Source: Amphiduros pacificus (Eukaryota > Annelida > Polychaeta > Phyllodocida > Hesionidae). Taken from it: a DNA stretch of 64,000 nt. The notes beneath the pieces were generated by a model. It was not told the origin of the DNA and ran no database searches. It worked only from the letters and a program-made list of their open reading frames with translations. How positions within the stretch are numbered: position 1 is the first letter of the stretch; every line of letters begins with the position of its first letter. The stretch spans positions 25,046,995 through 25,110,994 of the forward strand of contig OX439011.1 in assembly GCA_949316495.1 (NCBI GenBank). Reading direction: 5' to 3'. Of the stretch, positions 16,464-49,989 are shown piece by piece. A program made the position numbers and the translations under genes.

Positions 16464-17073
16464 TACCTCAGTCACATATGTGCCGATTTCAGTTATGATG
16501 CCCAGCCGATGGGTATTTTTTACAAAATCGGCCGGTAGTTCAAATTGCCGCGTGGGCACCAGGAGATCATCAGCAACAATTGGGCATCTTTAAGACGTCG
16601 GATGGCTCATCGGGAACCTTTAGCTGCAACATAAAGTTGCCGGCGTTTCATTGATGTCTTATCACCAAATATCATCTTAAAGTACACGGCAAGGTCCCGG
16701 CAGTGTCCCGCAGGCACATCGGCAGATTATCTTAGGGCTGCCGGTGGCATCGTGCGGTGAAAATAGGATTTTTTTAAAATTTCATATGTTCACAGGCCAC
16801 AATCAGATGATCTAACAGGCTCCCTACGATATCACATAGACGTCTTTAGGATGTCCTTCAGACGTCTGTTAATGATCTAGACGTCTATAGGATATCTTAA
16901 AGACATCTGTGCCATTCAGCCTTGCACGTGCTGTGTGGTGCCCTTTAATAATGTGACCACAGCTACAGCATCTCTTAGATTGCTGCTGATAAACTCCCCG
17001 GCACCCAGGATCCTGTGAAGTCGGCCGATTGTTACTTCCCGGCCGGCTCCCGGTGCAAATGTGACTGAGGCAT
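16464..17073. mobile_element. MITE family M4, copy 1
   Basis: Inverted ends of the form CCTCAGTCACAT...GTGCCG on the left and CGGTGCAAATGTGACTGAGG on the right, apparently at a TA target. A related copy is at 22272-22722. The interior is rich in CGGC and AGACGTCT motifs, GC-rich against an AT-rich background. TA target and short ends suggest Tc1/mariner-like mobilisation; no transposase is present. Confidence 0.75.
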
Positions 17074-17314
17074 TACTTGCCCCAACCATATATAAATAGG
17101 CATTGAAGTCAATTTACATTTTATGTTTTTCCCTTAAGTCACAATACCTGACAAAAAGAGGTAGAGATCAAGAATATGATTTGGTGTCCTGCTGATACTG
17201 CTTGCTTGCTGAGATTAGTATTCAGACTAGAGGGGTGTTTAGTGGGCAAATTACTACACACACATCCTAGCATTATTACTACACATATTTGTCCATTCCA
17301 ATTATGGTTTTATT

Positions 17315-17512
17315 TGACAACTAAGATAATGATTGCAATATTTGATTTTATTTTAATTGTAGAAATTCTAATTCTCTATTATTAATAGTGTTTAAACAAT
17401 TGTGAAACATATTTTGGAGGCATTGACCAAATTTCCAAGAGGTGATTTTTTCCACATATGAGTGCATGTATTGTCTGTTGGTTTCATTGGAAACAGAGAA
17501 ATGCACATACAG
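17315..17512 (+). repeat. Dispersed repeat R1, copy 2
   Basis: Same-orientation relative of 805-1020, sharing ATAATGATTGCAATATTTGA and ATTTTGGAGGCATTGACC. It ends at the SINE-A insertion that begins at 17512. Confidence 0.6.
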
Positions 17513-17810
17513 GTTTGTTTGTTTGGGGTTTTACATCACTTTCAACATTATTTCAGTCATTTCATGATGATACCTACTTGTAGCAGATATAGTGCTGCCT
17601 CACTGAGTTTTTATGTTGCAGGTCCTTGACATAACAACCTGCCCGATCACAGATTTTCAAGGACAACGGGTTAACCCTTTAGGCACGGGCCTCAGCTCAT
17701 ATGGGAAATTGTATCATGAGATCAATCTCGGCATGGCCGGGGATCGAACCCATGACCTTTGGATCACCACAGAGGAACTGGTGCTAATAAGCTGCGCCAC
17801 AGCCCGTGGC
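17512..17810 (-). mobile_element. SINE-A copy with a shortened head
   Basis: All SINE-A blocks are present on the minus strand, but part of box A is deleted: the head reads GCCACGGGCTGTGGCGCAGC and runs straight into TTATTAGCACCAG. A (CA)n-(TA)n microsatellite abuts its 5' end. Confidence 0.85.
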
Positions 17811-17821
17811 CACACATATCA

Positions 17822-17958
<137 letters not shown>

Positions 17959-18357
17959 TAGTAATATATCTTTTCAAAATATGTTATACATTATAATAAA
18001 TAATTTCTTGTTTTAACAATATCAGTTTGATAATATTGATAGTATGATTAACAGTATATTCATTGAATCAAGCTATTTTCCATATTTCAGCGACAGTCGG
18101 GAACATGTTTATACCAATGATGCGCGATTGTGCGCCTTCATTTCTTTCAAAAGGTGAAAACTGAGGCATTGTCCAAAGCTATATTTTAACCAGAAACGAT
18201 TATTGCTTCAATATTCTTGTCAACATTTTATACTTCTATATGCTCCATTCATCCAATCACCACGTGAACTGAAGCCCATGCCTGAAGGGTTAACCAGTTA
18301 TCCTTGTAAATTCTGTGACTGAATTTGTCATATTAGTTACTGTAATCTACACTGTGA

Positions 18358-18745
18358 CCAGCCACTTTTACTGTATACGAACAGCCACTTTTACTGTTTA
18401 TCAACAGCCACTTTTACTGTATATCAACAGCCACTTTTACTGTATATCAACAGCCACTTTAACTGTATATCAACAGCCATTTTTACTGTATACGAACAGC
18501 CACTTTTACTGTATAACAACAGCCACTTTTACTGTATACCAACACCCACTTTTACTGTATATCAACAGCCATTTTTACTGTATACGAACAGCCACTTTTA
18601 CTGTATTACAACAGCCACTTTTACTGTATATCAACAGCCACTTTTACTATATATCAACAACAACTTTTACTATATATCAAAAGGCAATTTTTTCTGAATA
18701 TCAAAAGGCAATTTTTTCTGAATATCAACAGCCACTTTTACTGTA
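18358..18745. repeat. 23-bp minisatellite, about 16 copies
   Basis: The unit is close to CAGCCACTTTTACTGTATAT plus CAA. The last units degrade (CAATTTTTTCTGAATATC). The array ends where a SINE-A begins. Confidence 0.9.
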
Positions 18746-18753
18746 TATCAAAA

Positions 18754-19073
18754 GGCCACGGGCCGTGGCGCAGTTGGTAAGAGTGCCAGATTATTAGCAC
18801 GAGTTCCTCTGTGGTGATCCAAAGGTCGTGGGTTTGATACCCGGCCATACCAAGATTGAATTCATGATACAATTTCACATACGAGCTGAGGCCCGTGCCA
18901 AAGGGTTAGCCCTTTATCCTTGTGACCTTTGTCCTTGTCTGTGACCGGGAGGGTTGTCATGTCAAGGACCTGCGACATGACAATTCGGTGAGGCAGCACT
19001 ATGTCTGCTTTTAGTTGGTCTCATCATGAAATGGTTGAAATAATGTTGAAAGTGATGTAAAACCCCAAACAAA
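18754..19073 (+). mobile_element. SINE-A, full-length copy
   Basis: Begins GGCCACGGGCCGTGGCGCAG (the first bases form a small hairpin), followed by box A, box B-like GGTCGTGGGTTTGATACCC and the CCCCAAACAAAA tail. Confidence 0.9.
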
Positions 19074-19524
19074 ACTATTTCAATTAAGACCATTGTGTTA
19101 CGAAGAAAATCGTTTGTGTTAGCTGTGGCCAAGCTGTGAATGCACAAAGGCATGGTGGCTGAAGGTTGGTCGAAATACACCGAAGCCCGGGCTGTTCTTT
19201 AAGTTTACTCGGCAACATCTAATGGCATCCCGCCGATATATATATATACATATATATATACATCAATTTTGGAGGGTTGGGTCAGGAAGTAGAACTGTGG
19301 TGATGAGGTGGCAGTGGAGGTCGTGTGTCCTCATCTATAAACAATAAATGTCGCTGATTGCAACTAGCAGCCCGGGCCTCATATCACAGCTTTCTGCCGT
19401 CCACCATCGATAACAAAAGCCATGAACCGAATTGAAGATGCTAAAACATGATAAACAAGCGGATTATTGATTTTATTTTTATTTTTAAGATAATGGATGG
19501 CTGACCTCAAGAGGTGTATTTATC

Positions 19525-19606
19525 ACTTATAAGAGACCTTTCTGCGCATGTCAGTACGACCAGATCCCGTTCTCATCACCACATAAACAGATTAGTGTAA
19601 TGACAG
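19525..19606 (+). promoter_or_regulatory. Possible core promoter and untranslated first exon of the AOS-LOX gene
   Basis: A TATA-like CTTATAAGA at 19527 is followed about 30 bp on by an initiator-like TGTCAGTACG, then a good 5' splice site (GACAG|GTACGT) near 19607. The coding start at 24027 is preceded by a splice acceptor (TTTTGCAG|CAGACATG), so an upstream untranslated exon must exist somewhere. This is the best candidate I can see, but it rests on short motifs only. Confidence 0.25.
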
Positions 19607-20489
19607 GTACGTCTTTTGTTTTTTTATTTTTTTTATCTATACCCTGTTTTAAATTGCTAGATGATGTTAAAGGAAAGATAGATATATCAAGTCAGATGAT
19701 AGAGATAAGTAACTAATATGTTTGTTATATTCAGAAGATCAATGATGACATCAAGGCTATTTTGTGCGTTCCACTCTTTAACCCTTTTTAAGGTCAACAA
19801 TGACGTGTTCGACCTTGGTTTATCAACACATTTTACTATACATAAACAGACTTAACATTTTGATGGATAGGGTGCTCAGCCAAGAATCGTTAATTACTGG
19901 AACTCTGATAAAAAGTTAATACGTTCCATAAACACTGTACAATATCTACGATCTTTAAACTTGATCGGTGTTTTCTATTTATTCTTACAATTAATATGTC
20001 TTAAATGTTGTATCAGGTCACCATGCTGATATCTCAAAGTAAATATTTTACATGTACGTTCAATAATTATTAACAGTCAAATTATGAATTTAACATTTAA
20101 TTTTATTTTTAACACATTCCATTATTCATATCATTAAGGTACTTTTCGTTTTTTTATTCACATGTCTGCAACAAATACAATTACAGAAATTATTTAAACA
20201 ATTTTCGAATTGTGAAATTTCGAATTGTGATATGAAAGGAAAATGCTGTTTACGTTCCAAAATATTCGATTGAAATGAAAATGTGGGCAAAACCGAACAA
20301 ATAGGGAAACAAAATTAAAACAAAAACCTGTTTTTTATATCCTGATAGAAGTTTCAGATTAATATCTCTGCAAGGAAACTTAAGGTTAGTTTTTTTTATA
20401 GCGCTTACACCAGATATTGTAACTGTGCTAGGTTTGATCATAGAGAAAGTATAAGATCTATTTTGTTCACTATGGTTTGACGGGAGAAT

Positions 20490-20585
20490 TCTTGGCTTTA
20501 TCAAATAAGGTCAAATAAGCTATGTCAGGTCAAATACGCTATGTCAGGTCAAATAAGCTATGCCAGGTCAAATAAGCTATGTCAG
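20490..20585. repeat. 19-bp tandem repeat, about 5 copies
   Basis: The unit is close to AGGTCAAATAAGCTATGTC. Apart from this array, 19610-21230 holds no gene or element I can recognise. Confidence 0.85.
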
Positions 20586-21238
20586 GATGGTGGATGCATC
20601 ACGGTTCGTGTTCCCGTGACAGAATGCTGGACACATGGCACATTTTCTGTGATCAAATGCTTTAATTGGATTATTGTCAACGCCAAGTCTTCGGTTTTAA
20701 GTTATATTTTAGCTGGTTAACATGTCAGGGAAGTTTTTCTAAATTCATTTTTGCCATGTCTTTTTATTTTACCATTTGAAACAAATATTTGAAAACAATT
20801 ATTTCATTCTGCACATATTGATGAGAATTCTTTTTGATTTGTTGATAATATTAAACACACGATTGTCCTCTCTTAATTGATTGATTTAACCTGTATTTAT
20901 CATAACTAAATTGAAGTAAAGTATTGGCTTGGTACTGCCAGAGACATTTAATACATCTCTGGTACTGCTCATTATCAAACATGCCTCTCAAGCTTTCTGT
21001 ATAAATGCAATTTCAAAATGAATGCCTAAATAACTGCTCTGAACGCAGTTTGACATTGACATAACAAAAATAAGACACTTACAGTTATTGTCCAATCGAA
21101 ACCGTTCTGAAGTTTAGGGCTATTGGGAACAAAACAAACTATTTTAAGATGACATATCCCTGCACGCATGAGCGATCACAGCTCTGGTTTTTAGCCAATG
21201 TATTACAGCTATTTTTATAAATTGAGCCATTTTGAAAG

Positions 21239-22253
21239 GTATCAGGACACTCCGCACCCTGCCACACCGCACCCGTCATTCCGCACCCAAAACTACAACG
21301 CACCCGAGACAGACCGACCCAACCAAATTTACTCAATATAATCAAGCTATTCTCTCTTCCTTGTGTAAAATCTGTTTTAAGGTCTATAATCCACAATGAA
21401 ACACTGGGACAGACTTATGTTTTTTTGGCTTAAATGTGTTCAAAGTCATGTTATTTGTTAATTTAGCACAGAAAAAGTAAACTTAACCAGCTAGTCTTAA
21501 ACTTTTATTATTTAAATTGAACCCGTTTTAACGGTAGTTAAAACGGGTTTGACTCAGTTATTGCAGCTGGACACCATGTGTGCTGTATGAGAAATACCCC
21601 CCACTGACGTCATAGCCTCACTCTCATCCTGGAATCCCCCAGCGCATGCAGAGCCGAAGGCAGTTACGTAAATATACGAGACCACACGAAGTTCTCTCCC
21701 GATGCTTCAAACTGATTGTGGATTATAGACCTTAATTCATTTTGGAAACGTAATATTTGGCAAGATTTTGCAGGGATCATCACATGTACGCCGTACGGAT
21801 GTTGCTTTGCCATTTTAAAAGTCGCAGAGGAAATGTCATTACAAAGGTGAAGCAAACGTGAACTATAATCAATGTCAAGAAGACAAAACCTTGAGAAAAC
21901 TTACTCAAAGTGTATGAAACATCAAACAAAACTTTTCATCTTGTTTATTTGTGCCAAGAATGGATCCCGCTCAGCATTACTTCCCGCCATTTTGAAGTTA
22001 ACGTTCCAGCTCACGAGATTTCAGAAAGCAAGAAATGGCGACTTAAGCTTTGGTTACTTGTAAATAAAAGACAATTTAACAATGTTCTAGCATCATTAAA
22101 TGTTAAATTATGGCGGCGGATGATAATTAATGATAATTACAGGTCAGTCAGGGTACAGTCTGTATTGGGTGCGGATTGTCTCGGGTGCGGTTTGACTCGG
22201 GTGCGGTTTGACTCGGGTGCGGTTGTGTGAAGGGTGCAGAGTGTCTGGAAAGC
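21239..22253. mobile_element. 1.0-kb TIR element with perfect 9-bp target duplication
   Basis: The target TTTTGAAAG occurs at 21230-21238 and 22254-22262. Inverted ends of roughly 80-90 bp contain repeated GCACCC motifs: left AGGACACTCCGCACCC, complement of right AGACACTCTGCACCC, then several CCGCACCCGAGTC/AGAC units. Internally there are smaller inverted repeats, such as AAGGTCTATAATCCACAAT (about 21378) against its complement (about 21712). No transposase frame was found. The 9-bp duplication with long ends is most like Mutator-type elements. Confidence 0.75.
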
Positions 22254-22271
22254 TTTTGAAAGATCCAGCTA

Positions 22272-22722
22272 ATGCCTCGGTCACATTTGCGCCGATTTCA
22301 GTAAAGATGCTCGGCCGATGGGTATTTTTTACAAAATCGGCAGGCAGTTCAGATTGCCCGATGTCTTATCAGTAAATATCATCTTGACGTACACAGCAGG
22401 GTCCTGGCAGTGTCCCGCAGGGACATTGGCAAATTATCTTAGGGCTGCCGGTGGCATTGTGTGGTGAAAATAGGATTAAATATTTTTTTTAAGCCTACCC
22501 AGACGTCTTAAAGACATCCTGCGGACGTCTGTGTCATGAAACAGACGTCGTAAAGACATCCTGCAGACGTCTGTGCTATTCAATTTTGCACATGCCGCGC
22601 GGTGCCCTTTAATAATGTGACCACAGCTACGGCATCTCTCAGATTGTTGGTGCCCGGCAGATTGTGAAGTCGGCCGATTCTAACTTCCCCGCCGACGCCC
22701 GGTGCAAATGTGACTGAGGCAT
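22272..22722. mobile_element. MITE family M4, copy 2
   Basis: Bounded by ATGCCTCGGTCACATTTGCG and CGGTGCAAATGTGACTGAGG...CAT, with TA on both sides. It is shorter than the 16464-17073 copy but shares CCGATGGGTATTTTTTACAA and repeated AGACGTC motifs. Confidence 0.8.
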
Positions 22723-23261
22723 TAGGAACTGCAATACTATGGCAGTGTGTGATAGAAGATCAGCACACTCCTTGTCTTAAAAGCCGTTGCTGATGGCGCT
22801 TGGCGTTCAAACCATGAGTGGAGTATGCTGCAGGTTAATTAAGCAAGGATCACATACATTGTTCTATATCTAAATTGATGATGATTTCAAATATAACAGG
22901 AATTATTTGTCCCATCATGCAGTAATACAGCAGTTGTCTGCTTAATATCACCTGTTTGATAAATAAATCAAGGGGTCACTCATAAAGAATCTAAATTTTG
23001 AAATATTATTTGACTGTTACCATCCCTTATGGACCTTTTTATGCTGCGAGGGTCCATGAGGAGGGGGCTAGAAACTCAGTCAAAAATATTATATGAATTT
23101 AAATAATGTTGATACTTATTTGGGAAAACATGATCTATGAGTGTATAAATGACATAATTTTGAATAGCCCAGTTTTGTTTATTTTTTTACAAAAATATGC
23201 ATTGTTGTTTTTGAGTTTCTCCTTCATTAAACAAACATCTCAATTATCACCCTGATATCGT

Positions 23262-23880
23262 TATCAGTTGAATCAGCACCCCAGTATCGTGATCAGCAAC
23301 TAAATATCGTGATCAGCAATCAGTATCGTGATCAGCACCTAAATATCGTGATCAGCAATCAGTATCGTGATCAACACTCCAGCTTCGTGATCAACACCCC
23401 AGTATAGTGATCAACACTCCAGTATAGTGATCAACACCCCAGTATCGTGATCAGCACCCCAGTATCGTGATCAGCACCCCAGTATAGTGATCAGCACCCC
23501 AGTATAGTGATCAACACCCCAGTATAGTGATCAGCATCCCAGTATAGTGATCAACACTTCAGTATAGTGATCAGCACCCCAGTATAGTGATCAACACTCC
23601 AGTATAGTGATCAACACTCCAGTATAGTGATCAACACCCCAGTATCGTGATCAGCACCCCAGTATCGTGATCAGCACCCCAGTATAGTGATCAGCACCCC
23701 AGTATAGTGATCAACACCCTAGTATAGTGATCAGCATCCCAGTATAGTGATCAACACTTCAGTATAGTGATCAGCACCCCAGTATAGTGATCAACACTCC
23801 AGTATAGTGATCAACACTCCAGTATAGTGATCAGCATCCAAATATTTTGATCAGCACCCCAATATATTGATCAGCACCCT
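23262..23880. repeat. 20-bp minisatellite, about 31 copies
   Basis: The unit is close to AGTATAGTGATCAACACCCC. It lies immediately upstream of the first coding exon of the AOS-LOX gene, with about 150 bp between, so it is probably in a 5' intron or the promoter-proximal region. Confidence 0.95.
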
Positions 23881-24026
23881 CATAAGAATAGTGCATTGAG
23901 ACCGTTCCTCTTGATAAGTGATCGACGCTCCTTCGCCTTGAACAAAATGCTTTAAAGTTTTTCTTTTTTCTCTCCTGCAATAACCACCGAAATTCATTTA
24001 AACAGTGACTATATTTTGCAGCAGAC

Positions 24027-46285
<22,259 letters not shown>

Positions 46286-46390
46286 GAAGATTAAAAAGCA
46301 TCCTTGTGTGTTTTTTTTATTTTCCAGGAAATGTAAATATCTGTCTGCATCGTCCATGAGTTAATTACTTGCCATTGTCGTCACTATCAT

Positions 46391-46396
46391 AATAAA
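46391..46396 (+). terminator. Polyadenylation signal AATAAA of the AOS-LOX gene
   Basis: Canonical AATAAA about 105 bp after the stop codon at 46283-46285; the intervening sequence is ordinary AT-rich 3' UTR-like DNA. Confidence 0.6.
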
Positions 46397-46768
46397 TGGC
46401 AACATATACATCTACCGCATCTCCCATGTGTTATGATTAGAAGTTATCTGTATTGCACAAACCTAACAATATGTAACAATACTCAGCCATTCATTTCCAC
46501 TTTTAAAAAAATATTATCATATATATTTCACCCACAACTATAAGAAACAATCTTTAAAATGATGTTAAATTTGTATCTCACAAGAGAAATACAATGTTCT
46601 TTAATATTCCACCTGATAACATTTCACAAAATAATACTGTGGTGGAACCATGGTTGGTATGTTATCTAAGAAAGTTTATTATGTGAATCGAATATTGTCT
46701 AATATCACTTTCACCGATGAACGTTAGCGTTAAAATATTGTGTCGAATATAGCTCTTTTTTGTTATTT

Positions 46769-47226
46769 ACTCGTGTTCTCCAATCAACAATCGGCAAAGC
46801 CCAGATAGGTGATCTGGAGAGCTTTGTAAAACATGTAGGGTCTCTTCTATCCCAACCAAGGAAAAGTTTGGTGGAGTTGATTGAGCTCTAGTGGAGTTGA
46901 TTGTTATCAGCTGCAAAAGCTGAGTCAAACCCGCTTAAACAACCAAACTGAACCCGTTTCAGCTGCTGTTTAAACGGATTTGATTCAGTTTTTGCAGCTG
47001 GCGACTGTTATCAAGTGTTTTTTTTCTTTATTTAGTGTCATCTAAAGAATTATCACGCTTTTTTGGGATACTTTAGATACGATTATACATAAAATATGAT
47101 TTACCACTGAGATACTTGGATTTTTAAAATATCTCATGTAAACAGGATTATACACAAAAAGCAATAAACTCAAACCTCTCCAGATTACCTATCTGGGCTT
47201 TACCGATTGGTGATTGGAGAACACTA
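46769..47226. mobile_element. MITE family M3, complete copy
   Basis: 458 bp with inverted ends of about 50 bp: GTGTTCTCCAATC...GCCCAGATAGGTGATCTGGA on the left mirrored by CTATCTGGGCTTTACCGATT...GGAGAACAC on the right. GTTATTT flanks both sides (46762-46768, 47227-47233). A 7-8-bp target fits a hAT-type element. The interior has a second inverted pair (GCTGAGTCAAACCCGCTTAA / TTTAAACGGATTTGATTCAG). Confidence 0.75.
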
Positions 47227-47303
47227 GTTATTTGCAGTCTGAACTTCCAAATCTACATCATTTCAATATTTTCTAACAAAAACCTCTAAATTTTGACATT
47301 ATG

Positions 47304-47611
47304 TGGTACCTCTGTGGTGATCCAAAGGTCGTGGGTTTCATTCCCATGTATGGCGGCATAGGATAAGGTTCCAATATTTTTATAAAAGTTGAGATCGAAT
47401 TCATGATACAATTTCCCACATGAGCTGAGGCCCGTGCCAAAGGGTTAACCCGTTGTCCTTGTAAATCTGTGACCGGACGGGTTGTCATGTCCAGGAACTA
47501 CGACAGGTCAATTCAGTGAGGCAGCAATATATCTCCTACAAGTAGGTCTCATCACAAAATGACTGAAATGATGTTGAAATAGATGTATAAATCCCAATAC
47601 AAACAAACAAA
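47304..47611 (+). mobile_element. SINE-A, 5'-truncated
   Basis: Starts at GGTACCTCTGTGGTGATCC, lacking the head. It has an insertion-like anomaly after GGTTTCATTCCCATG and ends in a CAAACAAACAAA tail. Confidence 0.85.
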
Positions 47612-48026
47612 AATATGCTCCATAAAAAGAATGGTTATATACCTCATATGTGTTCAATGCTACAAGTATTATGGAATGTGCTCCATAAAAAGAACGGTTA
47701 TATACCTCATAAGTGTACAAATATATGCCAAACAATGCTACAAGTATTATTGAACGTTATGTTAAGCTCCAATCACAAACAAACAAACATACCAGTGCAT
47801 TTTCCCCATTAAACTATGCCCATATTGACCTTAGGTTTATGATGCCTTTCTAAGAGAGGATAGGCTGAATGTGATATATATCCAACATTACCAAGTGCAC
47901 TGGGTTTTGATCTATTAAATCATAAATGTCTGTTAAATCACTGATGAATGATAACCGTAGCTTCTTGCTACATCATTGTTGGTATTTGCCAGCAGATTTT
48001 CATGCAAAAGTTTATGAGACCAGGGC

Positions 48027-48730
48027 CCGATTTTTCCATCGTACTTCAATTTGAAGTACGTGCTCAGATCCTAATTTCATGCTCAGATTTGAAGTTTTGC
48101 TCAGATTCTGAGTATATACACAAATCCGATTTTTCCATCATGCTTGGAAAACACAAACTTGAAGTTTTTGCTCAGATTTGAAGTTCATGCTCACGTTCTG
48201 AGTATTTACTCAGCTCCAAGATTTTTAGATTTTTCCAATGTGCTCAGACATTTTTCTTGCTCAGATTCTGAGTTTTCATGTTCAGATTCTGAGACAGCTC
48301 AGAGGCTGGATTCTAGCTGAAGTCAATGCTCCAAAGTATGATTTTTTACGAAATATTGAATAATTTATGCTAAATTAAACGATTAGATAAGGTTTAATTG
48401 AATAGAAGCACATGCCCAGTCACTGGAAAATTTGTTATGTTACATAAAGTGATCCCCCATTCGAACCCTGTTACCCCCTATTTTGGGCCTCTGTATTTTC
48501 TCATTTGAATATGACGTCATAGGAGTATCTACTCAATTAATCAATAAAATATGACGTCATATGGCTCAAGTACGTACTTCAAGTCTGAGCAAATACTTCG
48601 TGAAGTAAGCACAATTGAGGTTCTGAGCATAATGAAAAAATCTAAAATACTTCACGCAAACTTCGGTAAGTATGACTTCAAATCTGAGTACATGCTCAGA
48701 TTTAAGATTGAAGTATGATGGAACAATCGG
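48027..48730 (-). mobile_element. MITE family M2, full-length copy
   Basis: Ends are inverted: CCGATTTTTCCATCGTACTT on the left and AAGTATGATGGAACAATCGG on the right. Internally it carries many CTCAGATTTGAAGT motifs and two ATATGACGTCATA palindromes (near 48510 and 48550). Reverse-complement relative at 7579-8250. Confidence 0.8.
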
Positions 48731-48934
48731 ACCTCTGAACAGTGGCACACTTGAAATGTCAAATATCATTAAATCCGTTTCTTATTTTGGCATTTGAATT
48801 TCATGTAAGTTAGACGAAAAACAATTCGAAATTGACTCACATATCTGAAACGTGGTTTCAGGAAGGAAAAATATATTGAATTTAAAATAATAAAGATGTT
48901 GTAAAATTTCAAAGCTAAAAAATATTGAAATATA

Positions 48935-49387
48935 CAGTGACTGGCAGCCAAATCCGGACACTTTCATGTTTTTCACTCCCGATTTTCACAAAACCCTTCA
49001 AAACCTTGTAAAATCTGCTCACATCGATAGAAGATCATTTACATTAAAGGCATGTGAAGTAAAAAGAATATCCTTTCAATATTTACAGAATTATCAGGAA
49101 ATTCACGCATTCAGGAAACCTGCAGATTGTCTGAGTTTACATTGAGTTATACGGTGATCTTGGTCATGTCACCACTTCTGATGTCATTTGACAGTGACAC
49201 ACTCACTCATGCCGTGAAAACAAATAAACACTTTTAACGTTTTGAAAAGCAGTGGGAATACAAGAAAACATGTGAGAGACAATATTCAACTTAATTGCAA
49301 TTACTACAGATTAGTTTTACCCGATATTTGACTGAGTTAAAAATGTCCGAGTTTAATCTGCCAGTTTCGGACAGTTGCCGGTCACTG
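48935..49387. mobile_element. TA-flanked MITE, 453 bp
   Basis: CAGTGACTGGCAG at the left and TTGCCGGTCACTG at the right are inverted (about 14 bp), flanked by TA at 48933-48934 and 49388-49389. CAGT ends with a TA target suggest a Tc1/mariner/pogo-type origin. No transposase. Confidence 0.7.
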
Positions 49388-49477
49388 TATGTATATTTAG
49401 TAATTCCCGAGGCCCTGTATAGATTTATAAATCTCGACACATCAAGGAAAACCTACTATGGGAATAATATTGTTTAA

Positions 49478-49788
49478 CCCCTAACGGACGGGAAGGACGG
49501 CAACGTCCACCACCGGTAACGGACGGGAGGGACGTTGACATCCCCACTGTTCTGGCTTGATGACGTCATTTGTAACATTCTGAAGGGCTGCAACTTGTTA
49601 CAATGTAATCATGATAATATGACGTCAGACTGACTGGATCATGAACTTTTGACCCCAGCACTTCATTAAGCAAATTTAGTAACCATGGTTATAACTTTTA
49701 TAAATTTAGTATGTGGATACACTAGTCCAGACAAAAATTGGTTAGTCCAGCCAATCAACAAAATTTAGATAGCCTAGTCCTTTAGGGG
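49478..49788. mobile_element. piggyBac-like MITE, 311 bp
   Basis: TTAA target on both sides (49474-49477, 49789-49792) with inverted ends CCCCTAACGGAC and GTCCTTTAGGGG. The interior contains two copies of AACGGACGGGA(A/G)GGACG near the left end. TTAA plus CCC ends are the piggyBac signature. Confidence 0.8.
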
Positions 49789-49912
49789 TTAAACACAGAT
49801 AAGATTACTCTCCTTTGCATCGGGCTCAGTATATAACACCCTCTCTGATTATGCGATCAGATATGTTCAAATAGGCCCGTTCCATTAGCCTCGCCCCTTG
49901 AATGTATCCAAC

Positions 49913-49985
49913 CGCACGTGCACGATGCGATGACGTTATTACAGCCTCTGAGTCTGACGGCACGTGCACGATACGATGACGTAAC
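49913..49985. promoter_or_regulatory. Duplicated CACGTG / TGACGT cluster
   Basis: GCACGTGCACGATGCGATGA followed by CGT occurs at 49914 and, with one change, 46 bp later. Each copy has a palindromic E-box-like GCACGTGC and a CRE half-site TGACGT. It lies 1.7 kb upstream of the four-pass membrane protein gene. A regulatory role is inferred from motifs only. Confidence 0.35.
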
Positions 49986-49989
49986 TCAA

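Noticed and set aside
23262-23880. Regular 20-bp repeats resembling a CRISPR array
   Set aside because: There are no unique spacers: the units are directly adjacent and the host is a eukaryote with spliced genes. The same reasoning excludes the other arrays.
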